Positions 17,936 through 27,394 are shown, numbered from the stretch's first letter. The stretch: 64,000 bases of DNA from Pseudomonas sp. FeN3W (GCA_030263805.2 CP136011.1:310001-374000), one strand, 5' to 3'. The notes: a model not told the origin generated them from the letters alone. Translations and numbers: made by a program.

Positions 17936-19235
17936 TGATGTTCTCTACTATAGATGTAAATGATGAATTTTTAAGCGTTACTTCTACGCAACTTCCTATT
18001 TCAAGATCCGTTGCTTGTGTAACAATTCGCCCTTTAATTGAAACATATCCATACCCTTTATCAAGAATAGCCAAAGGATTTGCTGACATTACGGCTGATA
18101 TGAGACTTTGCGATTGAAGCTCTGCTTTATTTAATACACTGTTTGCATGCTGAAGCATCGATTCCTGTACTCTATCAATATCATTCTGTTGCCTATCCAG
18201 AACCGATGATGCTTGAGATATCAATTTACTTTTCTGCTGTAATGCTTGACTCTCAATAAACGATAGCTTAGATAAACCCTTTTCTCTCAGGGAGAAATAA
18301 AGTTCACTTACATTTTTATCAATTGAGTCCAAACGAAAGCCAGCCAGCTTATTGATTCGCTGAATATTTATTTCAGCATCTCTACTATTCTGAACGATGC
18401 GCTGCAAAATATGGCTGATCAAAAGGCTAGGCGTAGAAAATCTGAGGCAAGCAATTTCTTCTATGAATACCTTGTCGCGCTCGTGACCAATACCAACCAA
18501 GACCGGTACTGGAAAACGACAAACTGATGCAGCGAGTCTTCTATCATTCAAATGGTATAAACCTGCCTTGTCACCACCACCGCGAATGATTATAAGGCAA
18601 TCGAAAGCGGTGATTTGATGATCTGCGTGAGCCAGCACCATTTGATCGACAATACTGTTGGCAGCTGTATTGCCCTGAAAGGTCGCATGGTAATAGCTAA
18701 ACTTACATAATCCATGCTTATCTAGCTTATCTGCCTCTACCCTGAAATCACCAAGACCAGCAGCATCTTTAGGCGCGATAACAGCCACCCTGGTAAAGTC
18801 TTCGGGTGCTTTTTTAATCTTGTTCAGGTCGAACCAACCTTTCGACTTGAGATACTGCTCGATGACCTTGATCTTTGCTTCCATGTCACCGAGCGTGTAC
18901 TTCGGATCTATGTCAACAATATTCAGAGACAATCCATAGATTTCATGGAATGTCGGCCTTGCAAGAATCAAGACCTTCATTCCAGGAGCAAGCGCCATAC
19001 CTGTCGCCCTTTTAAATGCATCCAGAATAGAAGCTTCATCACGCCAAATCATGCCACGCGTCTTGGCTACTTCACGCCTATCGGCGTCATACTCAACGAG
19101 CTCAAGGTAGCGATGCGATGCTCCACTGATCTGTAGAACCTCAGCAGCTATCCAGAACGGTTTTTCACCGAGTATTGAGACGGCCTGCTTAACATAGCCG
19201 AGCACTTCCGATAGTCGTAGATATTCGTTGGACAT
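17925..19235 (-). CDS. xseA: Exonuclease VII large subunit
   Basis: 436 residues with the XseA order: N-terminal OB-fold (FWIAAEVLQISGASHRYLEL), a catalytic domain with VAVIAPKDAAGLGDF, YHATFQGNTAANSIVDQM, LIIIRGGGDKAGLYHLNDR and VPVLVGIGHERDKVFIEEIA, then a long coiled coil (300-390) and a C-terminal segment ending YGYVSIKGRIVTQATDLEIGSCVE. The catalytic Asp and Arg motifs look intact. ATG 19235 has AGGAGAAGG. An IS605-type element ends about 40 bp upstream, near the expected -35 region, so its promoter may have been altered by the insertion. Confidence 0.92.
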   Translation of the reverse strand: MSNEYLRLSEVLGYVKQAVSILGEKPFWIAAEVLQISGASHRYLELVEYDADRREVAKTRGMIWRDEASILDAFKRATGMALAPGMKVLILARPTFHEIYGLSLNIVDIDPKYTLGDMEAKIKVIEQYLKSKGWFDLNKIKKAPEDFTRVAVIAPKDAAGLGDFRVEADKLDKHGLCKFSYYHATFQGNTAANSIVDQMVLAHADHQITAFDCLIIIRGGGDKAGLYHLNDRRLAASVCRFPVPVLVGIGHERDKVFIEEIACLRFSTPSLLISHILQRIVQNSRDAEINIQRINKLAGFRLDSIDKNVSELYFSLREKGLSKLSFIESQALQQKSKLISQASSVLDRQQNDIDRVQESMLQHANSVLNKAELQSQSLISAVMSANPLAILDKGYGYVSIKGRIVTQATDLEIGSCVEVTLKNSSFTSIVENINVK

Positions 19236-19290
19236 AACCTTCTCCTAGTCCATCAATATAACGCATATGACCGTTGACATCCTCCCTCCA

Positions 19291-20376
19291 CTAAACGGCT
19301 TTGCCGTTATAGTGGGGGATTCCCACAACTGGACGCTCATGCCCGAGCGCGAGAACATTCTTTGCGGCGTTAACGTCGCGATCATGAGTGACACCGCACC
19401 CACAACAAGTCCATTCTCTTATTCCAAGCCCTGCGATACCTCTCGGCCTCGTACTGGGGAGTGATCCACAGCTCGAACAGGTTTGGGTGGTGTATCGCTC
19501 ATCCACAACCTTGAAAACGATGCCTGCGTGCTCGCATTTATAAGACAGCATCGATTTCAACATGCCCCAGCCAGCATCCAGCACTGACTTGGCCATTTTG
19601 GTTTTGGCGAGTTTGGTTGATGAAACATTTCCAACGACGATCAGGCCACTGCGCTTTACCAGTTCACTGCTGAATTTATGCAATGCATCTTTACGTCGAT
19701 TGGCGATCTTGGCTTGAATGGCCTTGGTTCTGTCCTTTTTTCCGGTACGCTGAGCCACAGCTAGCTTGTCTTCCAGATCACGATAAAATCGCCCTGATTC
19801 AAGCTTGCTGCCATCACTACAGGTCGCTGTTGTTTTCAGGCCAAGATCAATCCCCAGGCGATCTTGCCCCGGATGGATTTTCTCCTCAACTTCAACAGTA
19901 ACATTAAAGTACCATCGTCCACGACTGTCCTCATTGAAACTGCCTGAGCCGAACTTGAATTGACTCAGGCCAAAGCTATCCCACACTTTCAAATAGTGCT
20001 TATTGTGATAGACACATCCATTTTTGAAACTGATGCAGTCATGGCGGACGGGAATCCACCCCAATGAGCGGCGAGCTCCGCCTGATTTTCGCCACTTTAG
20101 TCGGGGTTTTTTAAACTGATTGCGCCGATTAGCATATTCATGACCAACCATCTGAATGGTTGCTGAATTGATGCCTAGCTCTTTGCTGGCACCCCTGGTG
20201 TAATTTTGAAGATCATAGCCTGACAGCCAGCGCCTCTTTTCAACAATCGAACGATGGCTAATCTGGTTACAATAATTCCACACCTGGTTGACAGAAACTG
20301 CCCATGCGCGAAGCACTTTCGCATGTTTGTCACGTACCCTGACTTTCAGGGTTTTGGTATGGAGTCGGTTGACCAT
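19291..20376 (-). CDS. tnpB: TnpB RNA-guided nuclease (IS605 OrfB)
   Basis: 361 residues from ATG 20376 (an upstream in-frame TTG is at 20412). N-terminal helix-turn-helix, RuvC-I LGIDLGLKTTATC, a four-cysteine zinc ribbon (CSSCGS...CCGCG) and RuvC-III THDRDVNAAKN are present. At the RuvC-II position the sequence reads LIVVGNVSSTKLAKTKMAKS, so the usual glutamate after VV is absent, as in a known VG[ND]-type subgroup. The catalytic acid may therefore sit elsewhere. TnpB proteins are guided by an omega-RNA from the element's right end and cut target DNA to help the element persist. Confidence 0.92.
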   Translation of the reverse strand: MVNRLHTKTLKVRVRDKHAKVLRAWAVSVNQVWNYCNQISHRSIVEKRRWLSGYDLQNYTRGASKELGINSATIQMVGHEYANRRNQFKKPRLKWRKSGGARRSLGWIPVRHDCISFKNGCVYHNKHYLKVWDSFGLSQFKFGSGSFNEDSRGRWYFNVTVEVEEKIHPGQDRLGIDLGLKTTATCSDGSKLESGRFYRDLEDKLAVAQRTGKKDRTKAIQAKIANRRKDALHKFSSELVKRSGLIVVGNVSSTKLAKTKMAKSVLDAGWGMLKSMLSYKCEHAGIVFKVVDERYTTQTCSSCGSLPSTRPRGIAGLGIREWTCCGCGVTHDRDVNAAKNVLALGHERPVVGIPHYNGKAV

Positions 20377-20415
20377 AGCTGTTATAGTAATAAGACGCTT
20401 ACATGGTGTCAATCT

Positions 20416-20814
20416 ATGAAGTCACATTATCACTGCGTTTACGACATGAAATTTCACTTGGTGTTAGTAACCAAGTATCGACACAAGTGCCTCACCTCAG
20501 CCATCCTTGGTCGGATTGAAGAAATCGTCCGCGAAATGTGTGAGCGATGGGAGATTCAACTTCTTGAGTTCAATGGGGAGGCGGATCATGTTCACCTTCT
20601 GCTTAGCTTCAATCCTACTGTTCAACCATCAAAATTTATTAATAGTCTGAAGACTGTAACGAGCCGATTAATTCGCAAAGAATATGCAGATCACATGAGT
20701 ACGTTCTACTGGAAGCCCGTGCTGTGGAGCAGAGCATATTGCCTTCTGACTGCTGGTGGCGCCCCACTGGAAGTATTGAGGGAGTACATTGAGAATCAAG
20801 ATAGACCGACCTAA
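20416..20814 (+). CDS. tnpA: Y1 HUH transposase (IS200/IS605 TnpA)
   Basis: 132 residues starting MKSHYHCVYDMKFHLVLVTK, with KYRHKCL, the HUH motif EADHVHLLLSF and the catalytic tyrosine region EVLREYIENQ. It catalyses single-strand excision and insertion of the element at hairpin ends. Length is slightly short but complete for the family. ATG 20416 is the family start; the frame upstream (from 20254) lies inside tnpB and is not used. Confidence 0.93.
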   Translation: MKSHYHCVYDMKFHLVLVTKYRHKCLTSAILGRIEEIVREMCERWEIQLLEFNGEADHVHLLLSFNPTVQPSKFINSLKTVTSRLIRKEYADHMSTFYWKPVLWSRAYCLLTAGGAPLEVLREYIENQDRPT

Positions 20815-21109
20815 GCATTTGCTGCGCTATCCATCTCCACCCAAATCAAAGATTATGGATGGAGAATTCCGCGCGTTTCGTTAAAGACGCAGCACACCCA
20901 ATTTCTGCGCTCTGTCCATTGTAGATTTCATGACCTCCCAAGATACTGGAATTACGCTGGCATCCTTGCGAATCAACAGCGTCATAATCACTGAACAAAA
21001 TTGGACGCATAAATTGTCATTTTCTGTACTTTTTCTCTTCAGTCGTGTCACTTGCACCCGATAATCTCAAGTGCCATGATTCGCCCATTCGCTATGTCAG
21101 GAAAAAAGC

Positions 21110-22117
21110 ATGAACCATCTTGAACAAAAAGCTCTTGCCTATAAGGTCTTGATGCACCCCCGAGCACATGAGGAGATTGATATTCTGACGCAATCAGGTC
21201 ATATCGAGGACTTACTCTCGGCGCTGATCGAGCTTCTCAAGCATAAGCGTTTTCGCAATGATCCAAGATCAGGCATTCAGACAGATGTGCTAGACAAGAA
21301 AGCGGCCACTAATCTCAGGTACGTGCTTCTCTTAAACCCTTCACTTATGTCTGAACGCGCCAACAAACTCCACGAGGAATTCGTCAAAGTATTCATCGGC
21401 GATTATGCAAGCCTGACTGAGATGCCAGAGCTTCCACCGCACGACAGTATTTACTATGGCCGTGAAGTGATAGACCCCGATGGAATTGATATCACCAACG
21501 AGACCCTTGCCTACGCATTCTTCCAGAAAAAGAGCAGCCCTACCCCTTTTTGGGAACGTTACGCAAGCAATGGTTATCCCAAAGCGCGTCTTGATCCTTA
21601 CCCTGAAGCTATTAGTCAGGCGGATCTGGACGAACTGGTCATCGCAACGCTTTACCAGCATAAACCAATCACAGATAACGCTTATCAAGCCATAATGTCA
21701 TCTAAAGTTGCATTTTCTGGAGAGGTCAGCAAAAAAGCCTTTGCCGAGGCACTAATCAAGGCGACCCAGGATGTGCGATGTGTGGGTTTCTATGCAATCG
21801 CCCTTATTACCCGCTGCACGATACCAGCTACAGAAAATGACGATTCTGCCATGGATCGCATTTACAAGCTATTCTACGGCGCCGGTAACTCACCCATCTA
21901 TGCAAGATCTGGCTTTGCTCTAAAAAGTGGGCCATTTGCTGATGATCCGCTGAGCATCGAGGATATGAAAGCGGTTCCGTATCTTCTTGGCTACCTTCCA
22001 GATCTCTATGTAACGGTCGGACTCAACTACGATCACATGGCTGAAGTGGTTGCAAAGAAGCTGCTCAACGCAGGCTTTGTAGAAGCTGCTCGTTTGATTA
22101 AGCCAGAATCTGTTTAG
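21110..22117 (+). CDS. Hypothetical protein, 335 aa
   Basis: Starts MNHLEQKALAYKVL behind TCAGGAAAAAAGC. Soluble, mixed helical with several aromatic-proline segments (YGREVIDPDGIDITNETLAY, SSPTPFWERYASNGYPKARL). I recognise no family, and it has no shared C-terminal tail. It stands alone between the IS605 element and the ATP-grasp gene and is followed by a strong terminator hairpin at 22125-22174. Confidence 0.65.
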   Translation: MNHLEQKALAYKVLMHPRAHEEIDILTQSGHIEDLLSALIELLKHKRFRNDPRSGIQTDVLDKKAATNLRYVLLLNPSLMSERANKLHEEFVKVFIGDYASLTEMPELPPHDSIYYGREVIDPDGIDITNETLAYAFFQKKSSPTPFWERYASNGYPKARLDPYPEAISQADLDELVIATLYQHKPITDNAYQAIMSSKVAFSGEVSKKAFAEALIKATQDVRCVGFYAIALITRCTIPATENDDSAMDRIYKLFYGAGNSPIYARSGFALKSGPFADDPLSIEDMKAVPYLLGYLPDLYVTVGLNYDHMAEVVAKKLLNAGFVEAARLIKPESV

Positions 22118-22124
22118 CCCGAAG

Positions 22125-22174
22125 CCCTGGTGCCGCCGTACACATTTTAGCAGCGGCACCAGGGGACGGTTTTG
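22125..22174 (+). terminator. Rho-independent terminator
   Basis: CCCTGGTGCCGC (22125-22136) pairs perfectly with GCGGCACCAGGG (22153-22164), followed by GACGGTTTT. It lies eight bases after the stop of the 21110 gene. Confidence 0.75.
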
Positions 22175-22415
22175 ACGAATAATCCGCGCATAGCGCGAAC
22201 AGGGCGACTTTGCTTTACGCCACCGCTTGGTAAGCGTTTCAAGGCATCGTCTGGGATGAATTCTTTGGCATGTAGTTGTCTCTCATGCTTGGCCAGGTCG
22301 AAATCTTCTTTTTGGCAACACCAACTGACCCAAAGCTTTTAAAATTTTTGATATCAAATAACCATGCCTGATTGGCTAGCTCGATAGTAACATTACTAGG
22401 GAGATTGAGAATCAT
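22147..22415 (-). pseudogene. Small frameshifted reading frame, possible -1 frameshift gene
   Basis: ATG 22415 opens a 58-codon frame (MILNLPSNVTIELANQ...) that runs to TGA at 22239. At GCC AAA AAG a -1 shift would continue into a coding-like frame, EDFDLAKHERQLHAKEF then IPDDALKRLPSGGVKQ, to TAA at 22147, giving about 89 residues. The run C AAA AAG is a usable slippery sequence, but a one-base deletion in an A-run (decayed gene or sequencing error) is equally good. No strong ribosome-binding site is present, and no family is recognised. The rest of this 350-bp stretch holds only the terminator. Confidence 0.3.
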
Positions 22416-22469
22416 GGCTGATGATATACAAGCCAGCCTAGTGACCTTTCTACTATTCAGGCATTAATG

Positions 22470-23309
22470 TTAGTTTTCCATTGAAAGCTCACCGATAAAT
22501 TCGAGCCATGCGGCTTCTGCCATTGCCCTTATAATATTCCTTGCGTCAGCTTCATAAAAACCTGACGTAGAACCTGCGTTGAGCTCGACAACCCTGAATC
22601 CATTCTCGGTAAGCGCTACATCGCAAGTATACGCTACATCAATTTGCCACTCATGATTAGCTATCGTTTGGGCCAGCAATATAGCGCCATCCGGAATATC
22701 CGCATTGTGCAATCCATCAAAACTATAAGCCGATCCTCCGACAATTGCCTTGTTGACGATAAAGAACCTGTATTCAGCCTGTATAGATTTCGCGCTTGAT
22801 ATGGCTAGCAAAGTATCATCAGTGAGACTAGTCAGCTGCTTAAGGGAAGATAGCTCAGACGCTAACTCGGTATAGGAAAAGCTGTTACCAGTGAACACCT
22901 TGGAACCTGAGTCTGGTCTAACAAAAAGTCTTTCACCAGCAAAGCATTTCTTCATCTGCCCCACCCGAGAGAGCAAGGTCAAGCAGGGCAGGAAAATGGC
23001 ATCGTCATTGAGCAAACACCCTGTAGGGAGCTTGTGCGCATATCGGCTGAAGTTAAAACGGTCGTTGGAAAAATATGCTAGAGGCACATGATGTAGGCAC
23101 GCAATCGCCTCTCTTATAAATGATATTGACCCAAATCCTAACCAGCAGCCAACCTGATCACCAATAGCGAGCGCAGCAACCTCATTACGTGTACACGCTA
23201 GCGTTGGGTATCCTTCAGCCCTAAGGGCAACAAGAGCTCTCCCAAGCCCCATGCGCTCTATTGCGTCTAAGTCGTACAGCAAGGTCACATCACAAGGTTT
23301 GTGCGTCAT
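22470..23309 (-). CDS. ATP-grasp domain protein, R2K-like
   Basis: 279 residues. The second half has the ATP-grasp order: GERLFVRPDSGSKVFTG, EYRFFIVNKAIVGGSAY, a metal-binding segment WQIDVAYTCDVALTENGF and VVELNAGSTSGFYEADA (E-x-N). The R-x-D and K residues point to the R2K clade of ATP-grasp proteins, common in phages and mobile elements and predicted to ligate a peptide or amino group to a protein or small molecule. No partner substrate gene is obvious. It is divergent from the PD-(D/E)XK nuclease gene at 23441. Confidence 0.75.
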   Translation of the reverse strand: MTHKPCDVTLLYDLDAIERMGLGRALVALRAEGYPTLACTRNEVAALAIGDQVGCWLGFGSISFIREAIACLHHVPLAYFSNDRFNFSRYAHKLPTGCLLNDDAIFLPCLTLLSRVGQMKKCFAGERLFVRPDSGSKVFTGNSFSYTELASELSSLKQLTSLTDDTLLAISSAKSIQAEYRFFIVNKAIVGGSAYSFDGLHNADIPDGAILLAQTIANHEWQIDVAYTCDVALTENGFRVVELNAGSTSGFYEADARNIIRAMAEAAWLEFIGELSMEN

Positions 23310-23440
23310 AGATCACCCCAATATTCATCTGTTATTTTACACGCTTCCATCATGGATCCCCAGCCCTGGAGATACATTTGGTAGTGGGTTTGTGCGGCCT
23401 TTTAAATATGCTATATTGACAGCAACAAAAGGTCATTACA

Positions 23441-24352
23441 ATGCAACTGTTTTCACGTTCAGGGTCATCCTGCTGCCCTATTGAGCCATGGCTTGCGCCT
23501 TTAGAAGGCGATCTTCAACATCTATTCGAATCCAACCTACAAACGCTCTTGGGCGTGGCGATGATTGCGCGTGAGTTTGACACCGGAATCGGGAGAATGG
23601 ATACGCTTGCAATAGATGCAGATCGATGCCCAGTGATCATCGAATACAAACGCGCAGAAAAGAACAATATCCTCAACCAGGCTCTCTGTTACCAGGCCTG
23701 GCTAGTCAGTCACAAGGCTGAATTTGAAAAGCTATGCTTTCAAATATATGGCATAGCCGCTGAGCATGTAGATTGGAGCGGGTTGAGGCTGATCTGTATA
23801 GCATCGGAGTTTAACCCATATGACATCTCCGCCATTGAGCACATTAAGGCCAACATCGACCTTGTATCTTACCGATTGCATGGGCAGCATTTGATTAGCC
23901 TGACGCTGATAAAATCAAACCGGTTGCCGGGATACCGCCTGGCAGCAAGGAAGCGAGGAAAAAAAGCTGAAGCTTCTTTTGACACTATGCTTGACCATGC
24001 TCAGCCGAGCATTGCTGGCCTTGCCCGCCGACTAATCAGCCATATCGACTCGGGTAACTTGCCCGTGTCGCGCATAACCAGGGGCTCAGAGATGCTGATT
24101 AATCATATGGATTCAATTGGCAGAGTTAGATTCACCAACGGGCAAATGCCAAGGCTCAGATGTGAAATTCTATGCGCACCAGATGAGATCTTCGAGCACC
24201 TGAATGAGGAACACAGGTCAGGCCTCAACACCTACAGAAGAACAAAGAATGGCTTTGATGTGTCAATCTTCGATGAAGAAAGTCTTTTGACGGTTATCTC
24301 TATTTTGGAAGCCCTGTGCTCACTCAAAGAGCGGGCAAGCATTTGGAGCTAA
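23441..24352 (+). CDS. PD-(D/E)XK nuclease-like protein
   Basis: 303 residues. The N-terminal half, LEGDLQHLFESNLQTLLG, GIGRMDTLAID, CPVIIEYKRAEKNNILNQ and LCYQAWLVSHK, has the layout of DUF91/NucS-like and DUF5655-associated nucleases: an early acidic helix, D, then E-x-K. The C-terminal domain is like the small DUF5655-type nucleic-acid-binding module and ends in SIWS. It is probably an endonuclease. ATG 23441 follows AAAAGG. It has no toxin or methyltransferase partner, so a restriction role is not supported. Its stop overlaps the convergent tailed gene by four bases. Confidence 0.75.
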   Translation: MQLFSRSGSSCCPIEPWLAPLEGDLQHLFESNLQTLLGVAMIAREFDTGIGRMDTLAIDADRCPVIIEYKRAEKNNILNQALCYQAWLVSHKAEFEKLCFQIYGIAAEHVDWSGLRLICIASEFNPYDISAIEHIKANIDLVSYRLHGQHLISLTLIKSNRLPGYRLAARKRGKKAEASFDTMLDHAQPSIAGLARRLISHIDSGNLPVSRITRGSEMLINHMDSIGRVRFTNGQMPRLRCEILCAPDEIFEHLNEEHRSGLNTYRRTKNGFDVSIFDEESLLTVISILEALCSLKERASIWS

Positions 24353-25869
24353 AGCTGTAATTCAGCTCCAATCAATATTCGCTTAACAGGAGGAGCCAGA
24401 TCTTGAAGTACATCCTTGAAATCATCCTTGGTCAATGCCGAGGCAATAAGCGAATCTATTGATAAGAGCTTTTTTTCCAACAAGTCTTTCACCATCATCT
24501 GCTTGAGGCCATTTATCTTATACTCAGGCGTGTAGCCATTCTTAACCTTATAAAGGTTAAGCTCATGTATTTGTTGCGGATCACTTAATCGCCGATAATC
24601 ACTCAGAACACGATTCAATGCATATGCATTGTTGTTGGAATGATCACCATTTTGTAACCAGTTAATCAACAACTCACTACTTAATTTGCTGCTATCCTTT
24701 TCCGATTCAAGCAGGGTTGAAAGGATCTTTGGAAACTTGCTCACTAGAGGCGTAAGCCTATCTGCATCATAATCAATTTTTGCAGAATCCAATATATTGA
24801 TAAGTGCGGCTCCGCCCTTGCACAGGCTATGATTGTCCATAATTGTTGTAACAGAATAAAAACTTGAGAAAAAACTTTCTACTTCGGATGGGTAGTCAAG
24901 CAACTCATCAAGATTAATACCAGGGTAAATTTTGCTTAGTTTTTCAGGAAATGGAAGAAGCATTGTCATAATGAATTTTTCGATAAGCGTATGCTTTTCG
25001 GATGGACTTATTGAAAGATTCCTCTCGATTATTATTTCAGCAACTTGTGCGCTTCTGTCTACAATCTCTTCCAGACTCAAATTGTTAAGAATTAACTGAA
25101 CCCTTCCATACTCCATAGGCCATGCCTTAAGTAACTCAAGAGTGGTCATCCCAAAATTTTCGTCCAACCGTTTTCCATCTTCTTTTTCAATTGCGTCCAA
25201 TGCAAGAGCCAATTTATCTTCTTGGCAAGTACGGTGTGACCCAAAAAATTCTTCGCTAACAATTTCAAAGAGCTCTTCTGGTACATCAATAGGATCATAA
25301 TTGATTCTATCGAGCAACATCAGCTGATCCTTTCCAAATATAAGATGTCGAATCGAAACAGGTAGAAATGTTTGTATGTTAAAATCCCACCCGTCACCGG
25401 CCTGTTTGGTTATGAATAACTCCTGGTAGCATATATCCTTATATAACATGAGAGACAACTCACGCTGGGCACAAGGGTCATTAATGGAGAAGCACCAGTA
25501 GGCAGCTGCTATCCCTGCATCAAATAAACTATCACCAATGGCTTCACGGTCATCATAAGTTCTTTCATGATCAATTGAATAAAGTCTTCTAACCAATTCA
25601 TGTAAACGCTCGTCACCGAACTTTGTGCCTCGTTCAACTTCACAGATCAATAAGTAGGCAATCGTTCTTAATTCAATAGGATTATAAATATTAGCTTCAT
25701 CAAAGATATCTTCAAGTGCGAAACCCTGCTTAATAATGCCTGACAACATTCTAGAAAGATAATCTTCCTTTATGTCGTGCGAACAAATCAAAGAAGACTT
25801 AATCCTATTTGCAGATTCAAGGGTTAGCAAATCAAGGATGTCATCATCATAATACTTAAAAAGTCTCAT
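24349..25869 (-). CDS. Large helical unknown protein with C-terminal tail KRILIGAELQL
   Basis: 506 residues, soluble, all-helical, with no recognised domain. The last eleven residues KRILIGAELQL are preceded by APPV and fit the shared tail, including the proline before the basic pair. The gene follows 25871-27277 with a single base between stop and start, so the two tailed proteins are co-expressed and probably act together. They show no evident similarity to one another outside the tail. Confidence 0.7.
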   Translation of the reverse strand: MRLFKYYDDDILDLLTLESANRIKSSLICSHDIKEDYLSRMLSGIIKQGFALEDIFDEANIYNPIELRTIAYLLICEVERGTKFGDERLHELVRRLYSIDHERTYDDREAIGDSLFDAGIAAAYWCFSINDPCAQRELSLMLYKDICYQELFITKQAGDGWDFNIQTFLPVSIRHLIFGKDQLMLLDRINYDPIDVPEELFEIVSEEFFGSHRTCQEDKLALALDAIEKEDGKRLDENFGMTTLELLKAWPMEYGRVQLILNNLSLEEIVDRSAQVAEIIIERNLSISPSEKHTLIEKFIMTMLLPFPEKLSKIYPGINLDELLDYPSEVESFFSSFYSVTTIMDNHSLCKGGAALINILDSAKIDYDADRLTPLVSKFPKILSTLLESEKDSSKLSSELLINWLQNGDHSNNNAYALNRVLSDYRRLSDPQQIHELNLYKVKNGYTPEYKINGLKQMMVKDLLEKKLLSIDSLIASALTKDDFKDVLQDLAPPVKRILIGAELQL

Positions 25870-25870
25870 T

Positions 25871-27277
25871 TTACAGACCCATCTCTTCAGCTACATATTT
25901 CTTCCTGGCCTCAGTGTCTTTCGCGATTTTCATGAGTGATTTAGGGAATCCTGGGAGATTATTTTTAATAACAGAATTTTGCTCAACGGCGCTAAGTGAT
26001 CGGAAAACCCTGTTAACATAGTCAGGGTCATTTTTGATACGCCGCCGTATATATTCGATTGCATAAGGATTATGTCGATTAGCTATGCTTATAATATCTG
26101 AAGCACTGAAGCCATGTTTTTCAAAGTCAACAGTTAAGAATGGTTTAATGACCTTGTAAGACTCTAATGAGTTTGAATCAATAATGTAGTCTAGCTGTGC
26201 AATAAGCCTTAATTGAATACATTCATCTGCAAGATAAGTAGAGAAACCCTGAGCAAGTAGAGACTTAAGAAGGTCTTTTCGCTCCTCAAGACCTATGGAG
26301 GTTGATTTTTTTATCACTGTTGATATAAAGCTGACAGATGTGAATTGCTTTGCGTGCCTTGAATTAAAAAAAGATTTGCTACTAGCAACTGCCTTAAGTT
26401 GTTCGTCAATTTTTTTGCAGAGGTCTAAAAGGTCGAATGCAACCCCAAGCTGAGTCATAACCTCATTTGTTTTATCTTGATATTGACCATATAGAAATCC
26501 AGCCCATTCCTTTGCAATATGCAAGGGTGGAATCTGATCGTTGTCAATGCCAGTCTCCATTCCCTTTAACTTTGCCCTTATAACCCCCCTAAGATAGCCG
26601 TACTTCTTTTGCTCTATCGCTATCTTTTTGTATACCTCTCCAGTCTCTTCTGCTGACATGCCGCTCTTTGATAAACGACACTGATCATAAATTGCAGATC
26701 CACTGATGGGCTGTTCAAAATCTTCTTTTTTTAACTTAAAGCCATAGCTTGAGATAACTGATAAGAAGACAGAGTGCTTGTCAATATCGTATCTTGAACC
26801 AGCATGTTCAAGCATAATTGTTGTCATTTTCGCCAGATATCGGTTGTCAACTACATATTTTTTAATGCCCATATCGCATAAAGTGTCAATATAATCTTTT
26901 AGCTGATGTTCTTGTATCCTGCCATACATGAATGCAAGACCAATTGCCGCTAAGGGCCTTAACGTATCAGGGAATATTGCTTTTTTATAAAGCACGTCAC
27001 GAACAGACGTGTTCTCAACTTTTGGCTCCAGGTAGTTTTCGTAACGCTCAAAAATCACAAGATCGATATTTCTTGACAGGATTTTTAGACTCTCCAAATC
27101 AGCCTGAAAACATGCAGAAACGATAAACTTTTCAAGGATCTTTCTTTCTCTTATCGTTTTGTATTGATGGCTATAGCTACTTGGATCAGATTTAGAATTT
27201 GGCAAATACCCAACGATAGCTGGATTTTTTTCAATACTAGCGAGAATACCTTCAGCATATGACTTGCTATTGAACAT
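25871..27277 (-). CDS. Large helical unknown protein with C-terminal tail RKKYVAEEMGL
   Basis: 468 residues, soluble and helical with lysine-rich stretches and no known domain. It ends in RKKYVAEEMGL, matching the tail consensus with glycine at the second-last position. The tailed protein at 31527 has a near-identical end (VAEELGI), suggesting the two are close in tail lineage. It is the first gene of a two-gene operon with 24349. ATG 27277 lies behind AAGAGGGCTTACGA. Confidence 0.7.
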   Translation of the reverse strand: MFNSKSYAEGILASIEKNPAIVGYLPNSKSDPSSYSHQYKTIRERKILEKFIVSACFQADLESLKILSRNIDLVIFERYENYLEPKVENTSVRDVLYKKAIFPDTLRPLAAIGLAFMYGRIQEHQLKDYIDTLCDMGIKKYVVDNRYLAKMTTIMLEHAGSRYDIDKHSVFLSVISSYGFKLKKEDFEQPISGSAIYDQCRLSKSGMSAEETGEVYKKIAIEQKKYGYLRGVIRAKLKGMETGIDNDQIPPLHIAKEWAGFLYGQYQDKTNEVMTQLGVAFDLLDLCKKIDEQLKAVASSKSFFNSRHAKQFTSVSFISTVIKKSTSIGLEERKDLLKSLLAQGFSTYLADECIQLRLIAQLDYIIDSNSLESYKVIKPFLTVDFEKHGFSASDIISIANRHNPYAIEYIRRRIKNDPDYVNRVFRSLSAVEQNSVIKNNLPGFPKSLMKIAKDTEARKKYVAEEMGL

Positions 27278-27394
27278 TCGTAAGCCCTCTTTCGAACATC
27301 ATAGCATGACCAATTAAGCGGCTGCATATACAAATCTGTTTTGCAAGTCCTCCACCCTCAAGTCTAAGTCATATTAAGCCGATTTAATCCATGA

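Larger units (their letters stand above)
19274..20880. mobile_element. IS200/IS605-family element (divergent tnpA and tnpB)
   Basis: A Y1 transposase gene and a tnpB gene are transcribed divergently, as in the IS605 group. The tnpB-proximal end carries a subterminal hairpin (ACGGCAAAGCCGT, 19294-19307) and the sequence GGAGGATGTCAA on the minus strand, typical of right ends and of the omega-RNA 3' end. The tnpA-proximal end has a hairpin ATCCAT...ATGGAT at 20829-20860. Both outer boundaries are estimates. Both genes appear intact, so the element could be active. Confidence 0.8.
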
